This document shows, piece by piece, positions 17,744-28,247 of a stretch of DNA of 64,000 bases. The stretch is from Benzoatithermus sp963720725 (GTDB taxonomy: Bacteria; Pseudomonadota; Alphaproteobacteria; Geminicoccales; Geminicoccaceae). The stretch lies in assembly GCA_963720725.1 (NCBI GenBank), contig CAVRGN010000013.1, positions 774,190 to 838,189 on the forward strand, written 5' to 3'. The translations under genes were made by a program, and so were the position numbers. The notes under the pieces are model-generated. The model saw only the letters and a list, made by a program, of their open reading frames with translations, was not told the origin of the DNA and ran no database searches. Within the stretch, counting starts at the first letter, position 1. Every line of letters starts with the position of its first letter.

Positions 17744-20191
17744 ATGGTCAAGCGTATGCTGATCGACGCCACCCAACCGGAAGAGACCCGGGCGGTGGTG
17801 CTCGATGACCGCTATCTTGCCGACTTCGACTTCGAGACCTCGACCAAGCTCCAGCTCAAGGGCAACATCTACCTCGCGAAAATCACGCGGGTAGAGCCTT
17901 CGCTGCAGGCCGCCTTCGTCGAGTATGGCGGCAATCGCCACGGGTTCCTCGCCTTCAGCGAGATCCATCCCGACTACTATCAGGTGCCGCAGGCCGATCG
18001 CGCGCTGCTCGAGGACATCGAGCGCGACGCCGCGACCAAGCCCGGCGGCGCCGATCCCGAGGCGGAAACCGGGGGCGACGTCCAGCCGGCGGAAACCATC
18101 ACCACCGACGCCGACGAAGAGACCGCCGAGGTCATGGCCGACCAGGCGCGGCGGCGGGCCCGGCTGCTGCGCAGCTACAAGATCCAGGAGGTGATCAAGC
18201 GCCGGCAGATCATGCTGGTGCAGGTCGTCAAGGAGGAGCGCGGCAACAAGGGAGCGGCGCTCACCACCTACCTGTCGCTGGCCGGGCGCTACTGCGTGCT
18301 GATGCCCAACACGCCGCGCGGCGGCGGCATCAGCCGCAAGATCGTTCAGACCGACGATCGGCGCAAGCTCAAGGAGATCGCCCAGGAGCTCGAGGTCCCG
18401 ACCGGGATGGGGCTGATCATCCGCACCGCCGGCCAGGAGCGCAGCAAGGCGGAGATCAAGCGCGACTACGAATACCTGCTGCGCCTGTGGAACGAGATCC
18501 GCGACACGACGCTCAAGAGCGTGGCCCCGAACCTCATCTACGAGGAAGGCGATCTCATCAAGCGCGCGATGCGCGACCTCTACACGCGCGACATCGAGGA
18601 GGTGCTGGTCGAGGGCGACGAGGGCTACCGCTCCGCCAAGCGGCTGATGTCGATGCTGATGCCGAGCCGGGCGCGGCTGGTGAAGCAGTATCGCGAAGAG
18701 ATCCCGCTGTTCTTCGCCTACAAGGTCGAGGATCAGCTCGACGCGATGCACAGCCCGACCGTCCAGCTGCACTCTGGCGGCTCGATCGTCATCCACACTA
18801 CCGAGGCGCTGACGGCGATCGACGTCAATTCCGGCCGGTCGACCCGTGAGCGGCACATCGACGAGACGGCGGTCAAGACCAACCTCGAAGCCGCGGACGA
18901 GGTGGCGCGCCAGTTGCGCTTGCGCGATCTCGCCGGATTGATCGTCATCGACTTCATCGACATGTCCGAAGGGCGCCACCAGCGTGCGGTCGAGAAGCGG
19001 CTGCGCGACGCGCTCAAGTCGGATCGGGCCCGCATCCAGATCGGCCGGATCAGCCAGTTCGGCCTCATGGAGCTGTCGCGCCAGCGGCTGCGGGCGAGCC
19101 TGCAGGAGCTGTCGAGCCAGGTGTGTCCGCACTGCTCCGGCCTTGGCGTCGTCCGCTCGACCGAGAGCTGCGCCTTGCAGACGCTGCGTGCGATCCAGGA
19201 GGCCGGCATCCGCGGCGACGTGGGTGCGATGGCGATCACGGCGCCGGCCGAGGTCGCCCTCTACCTGCTCAACCAGAAGCGTGAGGTGCTGTCCCGGCTG
19301 GAGCAGCGTTACGCCATGCACGTGACGGTGCAGATCGATCCCGACTTTGTGCCGCCCGCGATGCGCCTCGAGGTACTCGAGAAGCGCGACCGCGACCGTG
19401 AGCGCGAGCGCCTGGAGGCGGCTCGTGCCGACCCGATGGCCGAACCGGTCCCGGACGCGGAAACCGTGGAGGACGATGTCGAGGAAGAAGTCGGCCCGGA
19501 GCACGGCGACGGGCAACGCCCCCAGCAGGCGGCGATGCCTGCCGCAAGTGAGGATGGAGAGGACGGCGCTACGAGGCGGCGGCGCAAGCGGCGTCGTCGC
19601 CGGCGCCGGCCGAGCGAAACCGGCGGCCTACCCGAGGCTGCGGTGGCGAATGCTGCCGGAGAAACCGAAGAGGCTGAACACGACGCGCCGAGCGAAATGC
19701 CGGCCGAGGAGCCGGTTGCCGAATCCGTCGAGGAGCCCGCAGTCGAGACGGTCGTAGCGGCGCCGGCCGATATTGAAGCGGTTGAAGCCACGGCGGTCGC
19801 GGTGTCCGGAGCGGCCGAGCCAGAACCGGAGGCGCCGGCCACGCCACCCGAGGCCGCAGTTCTCGAGGTGGCTGTCGAGGAGCCCGTGGCGGCGGCCAAG
19901 CCCAAGCGGGCGCGGGCACCGCGCAAGCCGCGACCGTCGCGGGCCAAGCCGAAGGTAGCAGCGGCCGCCAGCGAAGATCCGGTGGAAGCGGCACCAGCGG
20001 CGATCGAGCCGGAGGCCGTGAGCGACCTCGTCGAGCCGGATCGGCCACTCGAGCCGACCGAGACCGAGGTCCCGGTCGCGACGGCGCAGGAAACCGAGGC
20101 GGAGACCACGCGCGAGCCCGAGCTCGTGACAACGGACTCCGAGGAGGACCGCCCGCAGCGGCAGGGCTGGTGGAGTCGCTGGGTCCGGTAA
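17744..20191 (+). CDS. rne: Ribonuclease E
   Basis: Endoribonuclease of RNA decay and rRNA/tRNA processing, and the likely scaffold of a degradosome. Of 815 residues, the N-terminal catalytic half has the S1 domain (about 36-200, carrying an acidic insert of about 35 residues near 100-135), the DNase I-like site with DVNSG (D360) and DFIDMSEG (D403), and the Zn-link CPHCSG (C461, C464). The C-terminal part from about 600 is low complexity: a basic RRRRKRRRRRRRPSE tract, then Glu/Ala/Pro-rich sequence with Lys/Arg patches (KPKRARAPRKPRP), typical of disordered RNA- and partner-binding scaffolds. The conserved end GWWSRWVR suggests a C-terminal docking motif. Confidence 0.93.
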   Translation: MVKRMLIDATQPEETRAVVLDDRYLADFDFETSTKLQLKGNIYLAKITRVEPSLQAAFVEYGGNRHGFLAFSEIHPDYYQVPQADRALLEDIERDAATKPGGADPEAETGGDVQPAETITTDADEETAEVMADQARRRARLLRSYKIQEVIKRRQIMLVQVVKEERGNKGAALTTYLSLAGRYCVLMPNTPRGGGISRKIVQTDDRRKLKEIAQELEVPTGMGLIIRTAGQERSKAEIKRDYEYLLRLWNEIRDTTLKSVAPNLIYEEGDLIKRAMRDLYTRDIEEVLVEGDEGYRSAKRLMSMLMPSRARLVKQYREEIPLFFAYKVEDQLDAMHSPTVQLHSGGSIVIHTTEALTAIDVNSGRSTRERHIDETAVKTNLEAADEVARQLRLRDLAGLIVIDFIDMSEGRHQRAVEKRLRDALKSDRARIQIGRISQFGLMELSRQRLRASLQELSSQVCPHCSGLGVVRSTESCALQTLRAIQEAGIRGDVGAMAITAPAEVALYLLNQKREVLSRLEQRYAMHVTVQIDPDFVPPAMRLEVLEKRDRDRERERLEAARADPMAEPVPDAETVEDDVEEEVGPEHGDGQRPQQAAMPAASEDGEDGATRRRRKRRRRRRRPSETGGLPEAAVANAAGETEEAEHDAPSEMPAEEPVAESVEEPAVETVVAAPADIEAVEATAVAVSGAAEPEPEAPATPPEAAVLEVAVEEPVAAAKPKRARAPRKPRPSRAKPKVAAAASEDPVEAAPAAIEPEAVSDLVEPDRPLEPTETEVPVATAQETEAETTREPELVTTDSEEDRPQRQGWWSRWVR

Positions 20192-20211
20192 AGTCCAGCG
20201 AGCGGCGCGGA

Positions 20212-21426
20212 TCAGGCGCCCGCGGCAGCCAGTGCGCTGCCGCGGGCAGCCCGCGCCGGGCGGAGACGGCGCAGCCAAGCGGCGAGCTGGTCGGCCGCGG
20301 CCACGACTTCGGCCTCCGCACCGGCGAAAGACAGGCGGACGTAACGGTGGCCGCGAGTGGGGTCGAAGTCCAAACCGGGGGTCAGCGCCACGCCGGCTTC
20401 GTCGAGCAGCCGGCGGCAGAAGTCGACCGAATCGGCCGCGAACTCGCCGATGTCGATGTAGAGGTAGAAGGCACCTTCGGCCGGCGCCATCCGTCCCAGC
20501 CCAACGGCGGGCAGGACACGCAAGAGATGGTCGCGGTTGCGCCGGTACCGATCGACGCGGCGCTCGAGTTCCGCTCGGTCCGCCATGGCCCCCAAGGCTG
20601 CGTGCTGTGCGATGGCCGGGGCCGAGATGAACAGATTCTGTGCCAGCCTGGTCGCGGGTGCCACCAATTCCGGCGGAAGCACGAGCCAACCCAGGCGCCA
20701 GCCGGTCATGCCGTAATATTTCGAGAAGCTGTTGACCACGATCGCGTCGGCGGAGAAGGCCAGCATGGTGTCCGCCGGCTCGCCATAGGTGATCCCGTGG
20801 TAGATCTCGTCCGAGACGACGCGGATGCCGCGCCGGGCGCAATAGGCGGCAAGGTCGGCCAACTCCGCGCCGGACAGCATGGTGCCCGCCGGGTTGGACG
20901 GGCTCGCCAGGATCAGGCCGTGGATGGGCCCAGCGACCTGGTCGAGCAGAGCCGGCGTGGGCTGGAAGCGGGTCGAAAGATCGGTGGCGACAGCCACCGG
21001 CTCGATCCCCAGCGCATGGAGGATGTTGCGGTAGGCGGGGTAGCCGGGATCGGTCACGATCACGCGATTCCCGGCGTCGAACGCCGCGAGGAAGGCCAGG
21101 ATGAACGCACCCGAGGCCCCAGCGGTCATGGCGACGCGTTCGGAGTCGACGATCACCCCATATTCGGCGCCATAGTGCTGCGCAATCGCCCGGCGCAAGG
21201 AGCGCAGCCCGAACGCCTCAGTGTAGCCGCAGCTCCCCGTGGCCAGGGCTGTAGTCGCCGCTGCCACCGCCGCGGGTGGTGTGCCGCCGGCCGGCTCGCC
21301 GACCTCGAGATGCAGGACCGCGGCGCCGCTGGCCGCGCGGGCGTTGGCGGCGGCCATCATCTCCATCACGATGAAGGGTGCGATGTCGCTGCGGCGCGAG
21401 GGCTTGAAGGACGACGTCCCGCTCAT
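20212..21426 (-). CDS. Class I/II PLP-dependent aminotransferase
   Basis: A 404-residue fold-type I aminotransferase of the aspartate/aromatic group. Visible features are GEPAGGTP near residue 43, TDPGYPAY, SPSNPAGTML, the DEIYHG Asp/Tyr pair, and the PLP lysine in NSFSKYYGMTGWRLGW. The Arg that binds the substrate alpha-carboxylate is in YVRLSFAG. It converges on rne with 20 bases between stops and is divergent from the M48 protease. The amino donor is not deducible. Confidence 0.85.
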   Translation of the reverse strand: MSGTSSFKPSRRSDIAPFIVMEMMAAANARAASGAAVLHLEVGEPAGGTPPAAVAAATTALATGSCGYTEAFGLRSLRRAIAQHYGAEYGVIVDSERVAMTAGASGAFILAFLAAFDAGNRVIVTDPGYPAYRNILHALGIEPVAVATDLSTRFQPTPALLDQVAGPIHGLILASPSNPAGTMLSGAELADLAAYCARRGIRVVSDEIYHGITYGEPADTMLAFSADAIVVNSFSKYYGMTGWRLGWLVLPPELVAPATRLAQNLFISAPAIAQHAALGAMADRAELERRVDRYRRNRDHLLRVLPAVGLGRMAPAEGAFYLYIDIGEFAADSVDFCRRLLDEAGVALTPGLDFDPTRGHRYVRLSFAGAEAEVVAAADQLAAWLRRLRPARAARGSALAAAGA

Positions 21427-21521
21427 GTTATCCTTCGTCCCAGTGACGGGTTGCGCGGCGCACCGCGTTCTCCCAACTTGTCGTGGCGGTCGGCCGACAG
21501 GTCAACGAATGGACTCGATAG

Positions 21522-22881
21522 ATGGAGCGAAAGCTCGGGATCTTGACCGGCTGCGAGCGCCTGCTCGCGGTGGCGATGCTCGTGTGCCTCGCTGCGCCGG
21601 CCTGGGCCGTCACGGTGATCCGCGACGCCGAGACCGAAGCCGTGATCGACCAGATCGCAACGCCCATCTTCAGCGCGGCGCGGCTCGATCCGGATTCGAT
21701 CGACATCTACATCCTCAATGACGAGAAGCTGAACGCGTTCGTCGCCGGCGGGCAGAATCTGTTCATCAACACCGGCCTCATCATGCGGGCCACGGACCCA
21801 GAGGAACTGGCCGGGGTGATCGCGCACGAGACCGGCCACATCGCCGGCGGGCATCTCAGCCGTGGCCTGCAGGCCCAGCAGAACGCAGGCATCAGCACGG
21901 TAGCAGGCATGCTCCTCGGCGCGGCGGCGGCCGTGGCCGGCGCTCCGGAGCTGGGCACCGCGATCATGGCCGGCGGGGCAACGGTGGGCCAGCGCGGGCT
22001 GCTCAAGTTCAGTCGCACCCAGGAGCAGGCGGCCGACCAGGCGGCAGTGACCTATCTGCGTTCGCTGCAGATGTCGCCGGAAGGTCTGCTCGACTTCTTC
22101 CACGTCCTCGACAATCAGAACCTGCGGATTTCCTCCGACGGCAGCGAGTATCTGCGCACCCACCCGCTGACCCGAGACCGCATCACCTTTCTGGAGCAGC
22201 AGACCGCCCAGTCGCCCTACCGCGACGCCAAGGAAGATCCGGCGCTGGTCACCGCATACGATCGTGTGGTGGCCAAGCTCGACGGGTTCCTGTCCGATCC
22301 GGCCAAGGTCATCGAGCGCCGCACGTCCGACAGCGTAGCCGACCGCTACGCCCGGGCCGTCGCCTACTATCGGCAGCCGGATCTGCCCCAGGCTCTGGCG
22401 CTCGTCGACGGGCTGATCGCGGACTACCCCAAGGATCCTTATTTCTACGAGCTCAAAGGGCAGATTCTGTTTGAGAACGGGCGCGTGGAGGAATCGATCG
22501 AGCCCAACCGGCAGGCCCTACGCAATCGCCCCGAACTCGGCGCTGCTCCGCTACGGCCTCGCCCGCTCACTTCTGGAGAGCGGCGGCGACAAGGACCTCA
22601 CCGAATCGGCCGCCTTGTTGCGCGACGTCGTGCGGGTCGAGCCTCGCAACGGCGGCGCATGGCGGTTCCTGGGCATCGCCGAAGGCCGGCTCGGCAACGA
22701 GGGTGCCGCGTCCATGGCGCTGGCCGAACAGGCGGTCCTGGTCGGCAACCGGCCGGACGCCGAGTTGTACTTGCGGCGGGCCGAGCAATACATCAAGCCC
22801 GACGATCCGCACTGGTACCGCCTGCAGGATCTGACGCGCGCGGTCGAGGACATCGAGGAACCGCCGCGCCGGCGCCGCTGA
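21522..22881 (+). pseudogene. M48 metalloprotease with TPR tail (BepA/YfgC-like), one frameshift
   Basis: Periplasmic Zn protease of outer-membrane quality control. A signal peptide (LLAVAMLVCLAAPAWA) is followed by the M48 domain with HETGH at residues 102-106 and the distal ligand region EQAADQAA. A helical TPR-like tail follows (VADRYARAVAYY...ALALVDGLIADYPKDPYFYELKG). Near 22520 the frame changes: the first frame gives NRQALRNRPELG whereas the other continues AIAPNSALLRYGLARSLLE to the stop at 22881. One inserted or deleted base restores a full-length BepA-like protein of about 450 residues. The protease domain itself is intact upstream of the lesion. Confidence 0.8.
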
Positions 22882-22950
22882 GGCGCTTGTGACTGGCGTC
22901 GCGAGCGGTTTCGGCATAGACCCACGCGTCTTCTGGGTTCGAGAGGAGCC

Positions 22951-23700
22951 GTGCCCGTGATTCGGACGAGCATTGTTGCCGCGCTAGCATTGACCGCCGT
23001 CGTCCTGTCGCCGGCGGCTCGTGCTGCCGATCAGGAACTGACGACACCGGAGATCGAGAAGATCGTCCGCGATTACCTGATGCGTGAGCCGCAGGTGATC
23101 TACGATGCGATCCAGGAGTTGCAGAAGCGGCAGCAGGCGGCGGAGGCCGATCGTCAAAAGGATACTATCGCCAAGCGGTCGGACGAGATCTTCCGCCATC
23201 CGGGGGATCCGATCGCGGGCGATGCGGACGGCGACGTCACACTGGTCGAGTTCTTCGACTATCGTTGTGGATACTGTCGGAGCATGGCAGGCAATCTGCG
23301 CAGCCTCGTCGGTACGGACGATCGCCTGCGATTCGTGTTCAAGGAACTGCCGGTGCTAGGACCCGACTCGGTGGTGGCGGCCAAGGCTGCCCTGGCGGCC
23401 GCCAAGCTCGACCACGACAAGTATTACGACTTCCACATGGCCCTGATGCAGTCCAAGGATCTCGGACGCGACACCGTGCTCGGCCTGGCGGCGGCCAAGG
23501 GCTACGACCGCGACGCCATGGCGGCCGAGATGGACGCCGATTGGGTTCAGGAGCGAATCGATGCCAACCAGTCGCTCGCCGAGAGCCTGGGCATCAACGG
23601 CACCCCGAGCTTCGTCGTCGGATCGACCCTGATTCCCGGTGCGGTGGACATCGGCAGGCTGGCGCAGCTGGTCCAGGACGAGCGCAAGGCCCGCAACTGA
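22951..23700 (+). CDS. DsbA-family periplasmic thiol oxidoreductase
   Basis: A 249-residue secreted thioredoxin-fold protein. The signal peptide ends at ARA, followed by an N-terminal helical extension like that of Com1/ScsC-type proteins (EIEKIVRDYLMREPQVIYDAIQELQKRQ), then VEFFDYRCGYC with the active pair C106/C109, and the cis-Pro loop GTPSF near residue 210. It probably oxidises or isomerises disulfides in exported proteins. GTG at 22951 follows GAGAGGAG; GTG at 22957 is an alternative. It lies 69 bases after the M48 protease on the same strand, so the pair may form an envelope-quality operon. Confidence 0.87.
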   Translation: MPVIRTSIVAALALTAVVLSPAARAADQELTTPEIEKIVRDYLMREPQVIYDAIQELQKRQQAAEADRQKDTIAKRSDEIFRHPGDPIAGDADGDVTLVEFFDYRCGYCRSMAGNLRSLVGTDDRLRFVFKELPVLGPDSVVAAKAALAAAKLDHDKYYDFHMALMQSKDLGRDTVLGLAAAKGYDRDAMAAEMDADWVQERIDANQSLAESLGINGTPSFVVGSTLIPGAVDIGRLAQLVQDERKARN

Positions 23701-23706
23701 CGAACT

Positions 23707-24342
23707 TTACCGCTTCCGGGCGAGGGTCAGGCCGTCGCCTACCGGCAGAAGCAGCGAGCTGACGCGCGGGTCGGCCTGGATCTTCCTATTGAGGTCGCGC
23801 AGGACCAGGGTCTGGCGGTCCCGATCCTCGAGGTCGGCGACCGCCCCGCCCCAAAGCACATTGTCCAGAGCCACGATCCCGCCGGTACGGACCAGCGCCA
23901 GCGATCGCTCGTAGTAGGTATCGTAGTGCTTCTTGTCGGCGTCGACATAGGCCAGATCGAACGCGGCGCCTTCGTCACTGAGCCGCTCCAGGCTCTCCAG
24001 CGCCAGACCGACCCGCAGCTCCACCCGGTCCGCGACGCCGGCACGCTCCCAATATTGCCGGCCGGTCGCCGGCCAATGCTCGTTGACGTCGAGCGTGACG
24101 ACGCGTCCGCCCGGCGGCAAGGCCAGCGCCATGGCGAGCGTGCCGTAGCCGGTGAAGCAGCCGACCTCCAGGACGCGTGTGGCGCCGGTGAGCTCGATCA
24201 GGAAGGCCAGCAGCTGCGCCTGTTCGGCCGAGCTGCGCATGCTGGACTCCGGCAGAGCGTCCGTCAGCTCACGGAGTTCGCGCAGAACCGGATGCTCACG
24301 CAGGCCGTGTGCCAGGACATAGTCGTAGAGCTGGTCCGTCAT
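23707..24342 (-). CDS. Class I SAM-dependent O-methyltransferase
   Basis: A 211-residue methyltransferase of the caffeoyl-CoA/catechol O-methyltransferase type (Methyltransf_3). SAM-binding motif I is LEVGCFTGYGTLAMAL, the acidic ribose-binding residue is in VTLDVNE, and the metal-binding segment is LAYVDADKKHYDTYY. ATG at 24342 is preferred over the TTG at 24363. The gene converges on the DsbA gene with six bases between. Substrates of bacterial members are mostly unknown. Confidence 0.85.
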   Translation of the reverse strand: MTDQLYDYVLAHGLREHPVLRELRELTDALPESSMRSSAEQAQLLAFLIELTGATRVLEVGCFTGYGTLAMALALPPGGRVVTLDVNEHWPATGRQYWERAGVADRVELRVGLALESLERLSDEGAAFDLAYVDADKKHYDTYYERSLALVRTGGIVALDNVLWGGAVADLEDRDRQTLVLRDLNRKIQADPRVSSLLLPVGDGLTLARKR

Positions 24343-24402
24343 CTGCGGCGCGCGCGGGCTCAAGCCGGTTCCTCCAAGGCTGCGCGATGGTCCCAGGCGG
24401 TG

Positions 24403-24657
24403 CTAGTGGCACCAGTAGGTGATGGCGCGCTCGGCGCACGCACCCTGGGGACAAACGTCGGTGAGGAAGACCGCGCTCCTGCCACGCTGCCGGCAATAGT
24501 CACGGGCGACCTCGGTCGATGCGGACTTGCGGCTGTGCTCGGGCTGGCTGACGGTCACGAAGGTATCATTGCCCTTGATCACGACAGGTGTCGCGGCAAT
24601 GCAGCCAGCGGTCGCGGCCACCAACAGGAGCGAGGCTAGCGGTCGCGTGTCCGCCAC
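24403..24657 (-). CDS. Small secreted protein, unknown function
   Basis: 84 residues from a GTG at 24657. The N-terminus RPLASLLLVAATAGCIAA looks like a signal peptide with a weak lipobox (TAGC). The mature part has three further cysteines: DYCRQRG, DVCPQGAC. I do not recognise the family. It sits 8 bases after bcp on the same strand, so it is probably the third gene of glnE-bcp-X. Confidence 0.5.
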   Translation of the reverse strand: MADTRPLASLLLVAATAGCIAATPVVIKGNDTFVTVSQPEHSRKSASTEVARDYCRQRGRSAVFLTDVCPQGACAERAITYWCH

Positions 24658-24665
24658 GGCTTCCT

Positions 24666-25174
<509 letters not shown>

Positions 25175-25178
<4 letters not shown>

Positions 25179-28159
25179 GCCGCCGGCGGGCAGAGCTCGT
25201 CGAAGATCTGGCGTACCGCCCGTTGGCTTTCAACAAGCCGTCGCTCCAGGGCGGCGAAATCCACCGGCGGAGGCTCGCCCTCCAGGGCCATCCCGGCGGC
25301 TCGGACCAGGGCTTCGAGCAGCCGCGGCGGCGCCGTCCGAGGATCGAACCGATCGCTGGTGGAGAGCCGCAACACCGCCTGCAGCGCCTGGTGCAGGGCA
25401 TGGCCGTGGGCGAGCTCCTGCACCCGGTCCGCGGCGAGCAAACCTGAATCCGCGATCACCGCCAGCGTCTCGCGCATGCCGGTGTGACGCAGCCCGGGAA
25501 GGGCGTGCGCGTGGGCGAGCTTCAGGTGCTGGATGGCGAACTCGATCTCGACCAGGGCGCCAGGGGCATGCTTCAAATTCCAAGGCTGCCTGCTGCCATG
25601 TTCCTTGAAGATTCGCTCGCGCATGGCGCGGATCGCGCGCGCGAGTGCCGAAACGTCGCGAGGACGTGCGAGATTGGCCCAGATTCCCGCCTCCACGCGG
25701 GCGGCGAGGTCACGATCGCCTGCCACAACGCGGGCACGGGTCAGGGCCTGCAGCTCCCATGGCTGCGCCGTCTTCGCATGGTACTGGGCGAAATTCGCTG
25801 CGGTCGTGGCGATAGGACCGGCATTGCCCGACGGGCGCAGCCGCATGTCGATTTCGTAGAGCTGACCCTCGGCGGTCTTGGCCGAAAGGTTGCTGACCAG
25901 CCGCTGGCCCAGCCGCGCATAATAGGTGGCCGCAGGCAGCGGCCGAGCTCCGTCGGACAGCGTATCCTCCGGCGCTTCGTAGACGAACACCAGGTCCAGA
26001 TCGGAGCCCACGGTGAGCTCGTGCGCACCCAGCTTGCCGAGACCCAGGACGACGAAGGCCCCTGCCGGGACCGAGCCATGCTGGGCAGCCAGACGCCGGT
26101 CGGCGGCCGGGAGCAGGCAGGCGATCACCACCTCGGCGATGTCGGCCAGCGTGCGCGCCGCAACCTCGGACCGGGTGATCCCGCAGAGAATCTGCAGCCC
26201 GGCCTGGAACTGCCGGCCGTGGGCCCATCTGCGGCAGATATCCAGGAGATCCTCCAAGCCGCGCGAATCGCTCAGCCGAGCCTCCAGCTCCATCGCCAGA
26301 GCGGCGCGAGCGGGCAATCGCTCGAAGAAGTCGGGGGTCAGCATGGCGTCGAACAGGTCGACGTTCCGGCTGAGATGGTGGGCGAGGCGCGGGGCCGCAC
26401 CCATCAGGTCCGACAGGAGATTCAAGAGCGCCGGGTTGGCACGCAACAGCGAGAACAGCTGCACACCGGAAGGCAGGCCGGTCAGGAACTCGTCGAACAG
26501 GCGGAACGCGGCATTGCGGTCCGGTTGGTTCTGCAGCGACGTCAGGAGCGTCGGCGTAAGCTCGGTCAGCAGTTCGCGCGCCCGGGTGGAGCGCGTCGCG
26601 CGGATGTGGCCATGATGCCAGGCGCGGATGCGGCCCGAGATCGCCGAGGGATCCTTGAACCCCATGCCGCCCAGGGTCTTCAGCGTTTCCGGATCGTCGC
26701 CGGTGCCGGTGAAGACCAGGTTCGAGCCGCCGCCGAGATCCGGCTCGCGCTCGAACAGCGCGGCGTAGTGACGCTCGACGGTGAGCAGCGTGTCACGCAC
26801 CAGCCGCTCCAGCCCGGCACCGTCGGCAAAGCCGGCGAAGGCGGCGAACTTGTCGAACTCGGGCTCGCGATCCGGCAGCGCCTGGGTCTGGCGGTCGGCC
26901 ACCATTTGCAGCCGATGCTCGATTTCGCGCAAGAGTCGGTAGGCCTGGGTCAGCTCGGCAGCGACCGCGGGCGCGACCCAGCGCCGCTCCGCCAGCGCGG
27001 CGAGGGCGGCGCAGGTCTGGGACCGTCGCAGCGCAGGTTCTCGCCCGCCCAGGATGAGTTGCTGGGTCTGGGCGAAGAATTCGATCTCACGAATGCCGCC
27101 GCGCCCGACCTTGAGGTCGTGGCCGAGGACGCGGATGGTGGCGAAGCCACGATAGGCGTTGATCTGCCGCTTGATCGAGTGGATGTCGCGAATGGCGGCG
27201 TAGTCCAGGTGCTTGCGCCAGATGAACGGCACCATCGCGTTGAGAAACGCCGCACCGGCGCTTTCGTCGCCAGCCACGGTCCGCGCCTTGATCAGCGCCG
27301 CGCGTTCCCAATTCTGGCCGTGCCGCTCGTAATAGAGTTCCGCGTCTTCGCTGGACAGCGCCAGCGGATGACCGGGCAGGTGCGGGCGAAGCCGCAGATC
27401 GGTGCGGAAGACGTAGCCGTCCTTGTTCCTGGTCTCGAGTAAGTAGACCAAGCTGCGCACCAGTCGGACGCAGAAGGCCATCGGCCCTTCGCCGCCGCGG
27501 TAGCGCAGGCGCTCGGCGTCGAACAGCACGATCAGGTCGATGTCGCTGGAGAAGTTGAGCTCCCGCGCCCCAAGCTTGCCCATTCCGAGCACGAACACGC
27601 CGCTGGCTTCCGGGGGAGCCCACTCGATCTCGCCGCGGCGCGCGGCCTCGGCCAGGAGATGCGCCACCGCCTGCTGGACGGCCCGGTCGGCGATGGCGGA
27701 AAGCGCCGCGGTCACCTGCTCCAAGCTCCAAAGGCCGGCGAGGTCGCACAGGCCGATCAGCAGGGCCTGCCGGCGGCGGGCGCGGCGCAGGCCGGCCATG
27801 AGCCGCGTCCGGTCGTCGATCGGCACCGCGGCCTGCTCGTCCTGGAGCATCTCCAGCGCTTCTTGAGGACCGCGCTCGTGGAGCAGGCGCAGGACGCAGG
27901 GTTCGGCGCACAGAGCCTCGCCGAGGAACGGGCTGCCCGAGAACAGGGCCGCCAGCAGGTCGTCGTCGCGCTCGCCGCTCGCGTGCATGAACGCGGCCAG
28001 GGCGGGATCCGGAGCGGTCGCGGCCAGATGTCGCCACCGTTTCAGCCCGCGCTCGGCCGCAGCCTGATCGGCGCGCCGGGGTGGCAGAAGTGTCGACGGA
28101 TGCAAGCGTTGGCCCTTTGGGGTGCGGCGGGACGGAGCGCCAGGATCGGGTGAGACCAT
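25175..28159 (-). CDS. glnE: Bifunctional glutamine synthetase adenylyltransferase/adenylyl-removing enzyme
   Basis: Controls glutamine synthetase by adding or removing AMP in response to PII. It has two nucleotidyltransferase halves: the adenylyl-removase site GMGKLGARELNFSSDIDLIV near residue 191 and the adenylyltransferase site GLGKLGAHELTVGSDLDLVF near residue 705, with the GlnD/PII-build helical region between. From ATG 28159 it has 994 residues, close to the family norm; the frame stays open upstream to 28354 but that part overlaps the divergent AsmA gene and is not conserved. It is first in the glnE-bcp operon. Confidence 0.93.
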
Positions 28160-28247
28160 GCCTCGGGTCAACCCCGGTTCGGGCCGCTTGCCGCGGAAGC
28201 GCGGGTCGTCGATGTTGCGGCTAGATAGCACCCCATTCGGAACCTCG

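Noticed and set aside
17717..19516. A 599-codon antisense frame over rne
   Set aside because: Shadow of a GC-rich coding frame; His/Asp/Leu-rich composition with no domain, and the sense strand is clearly RNase E.
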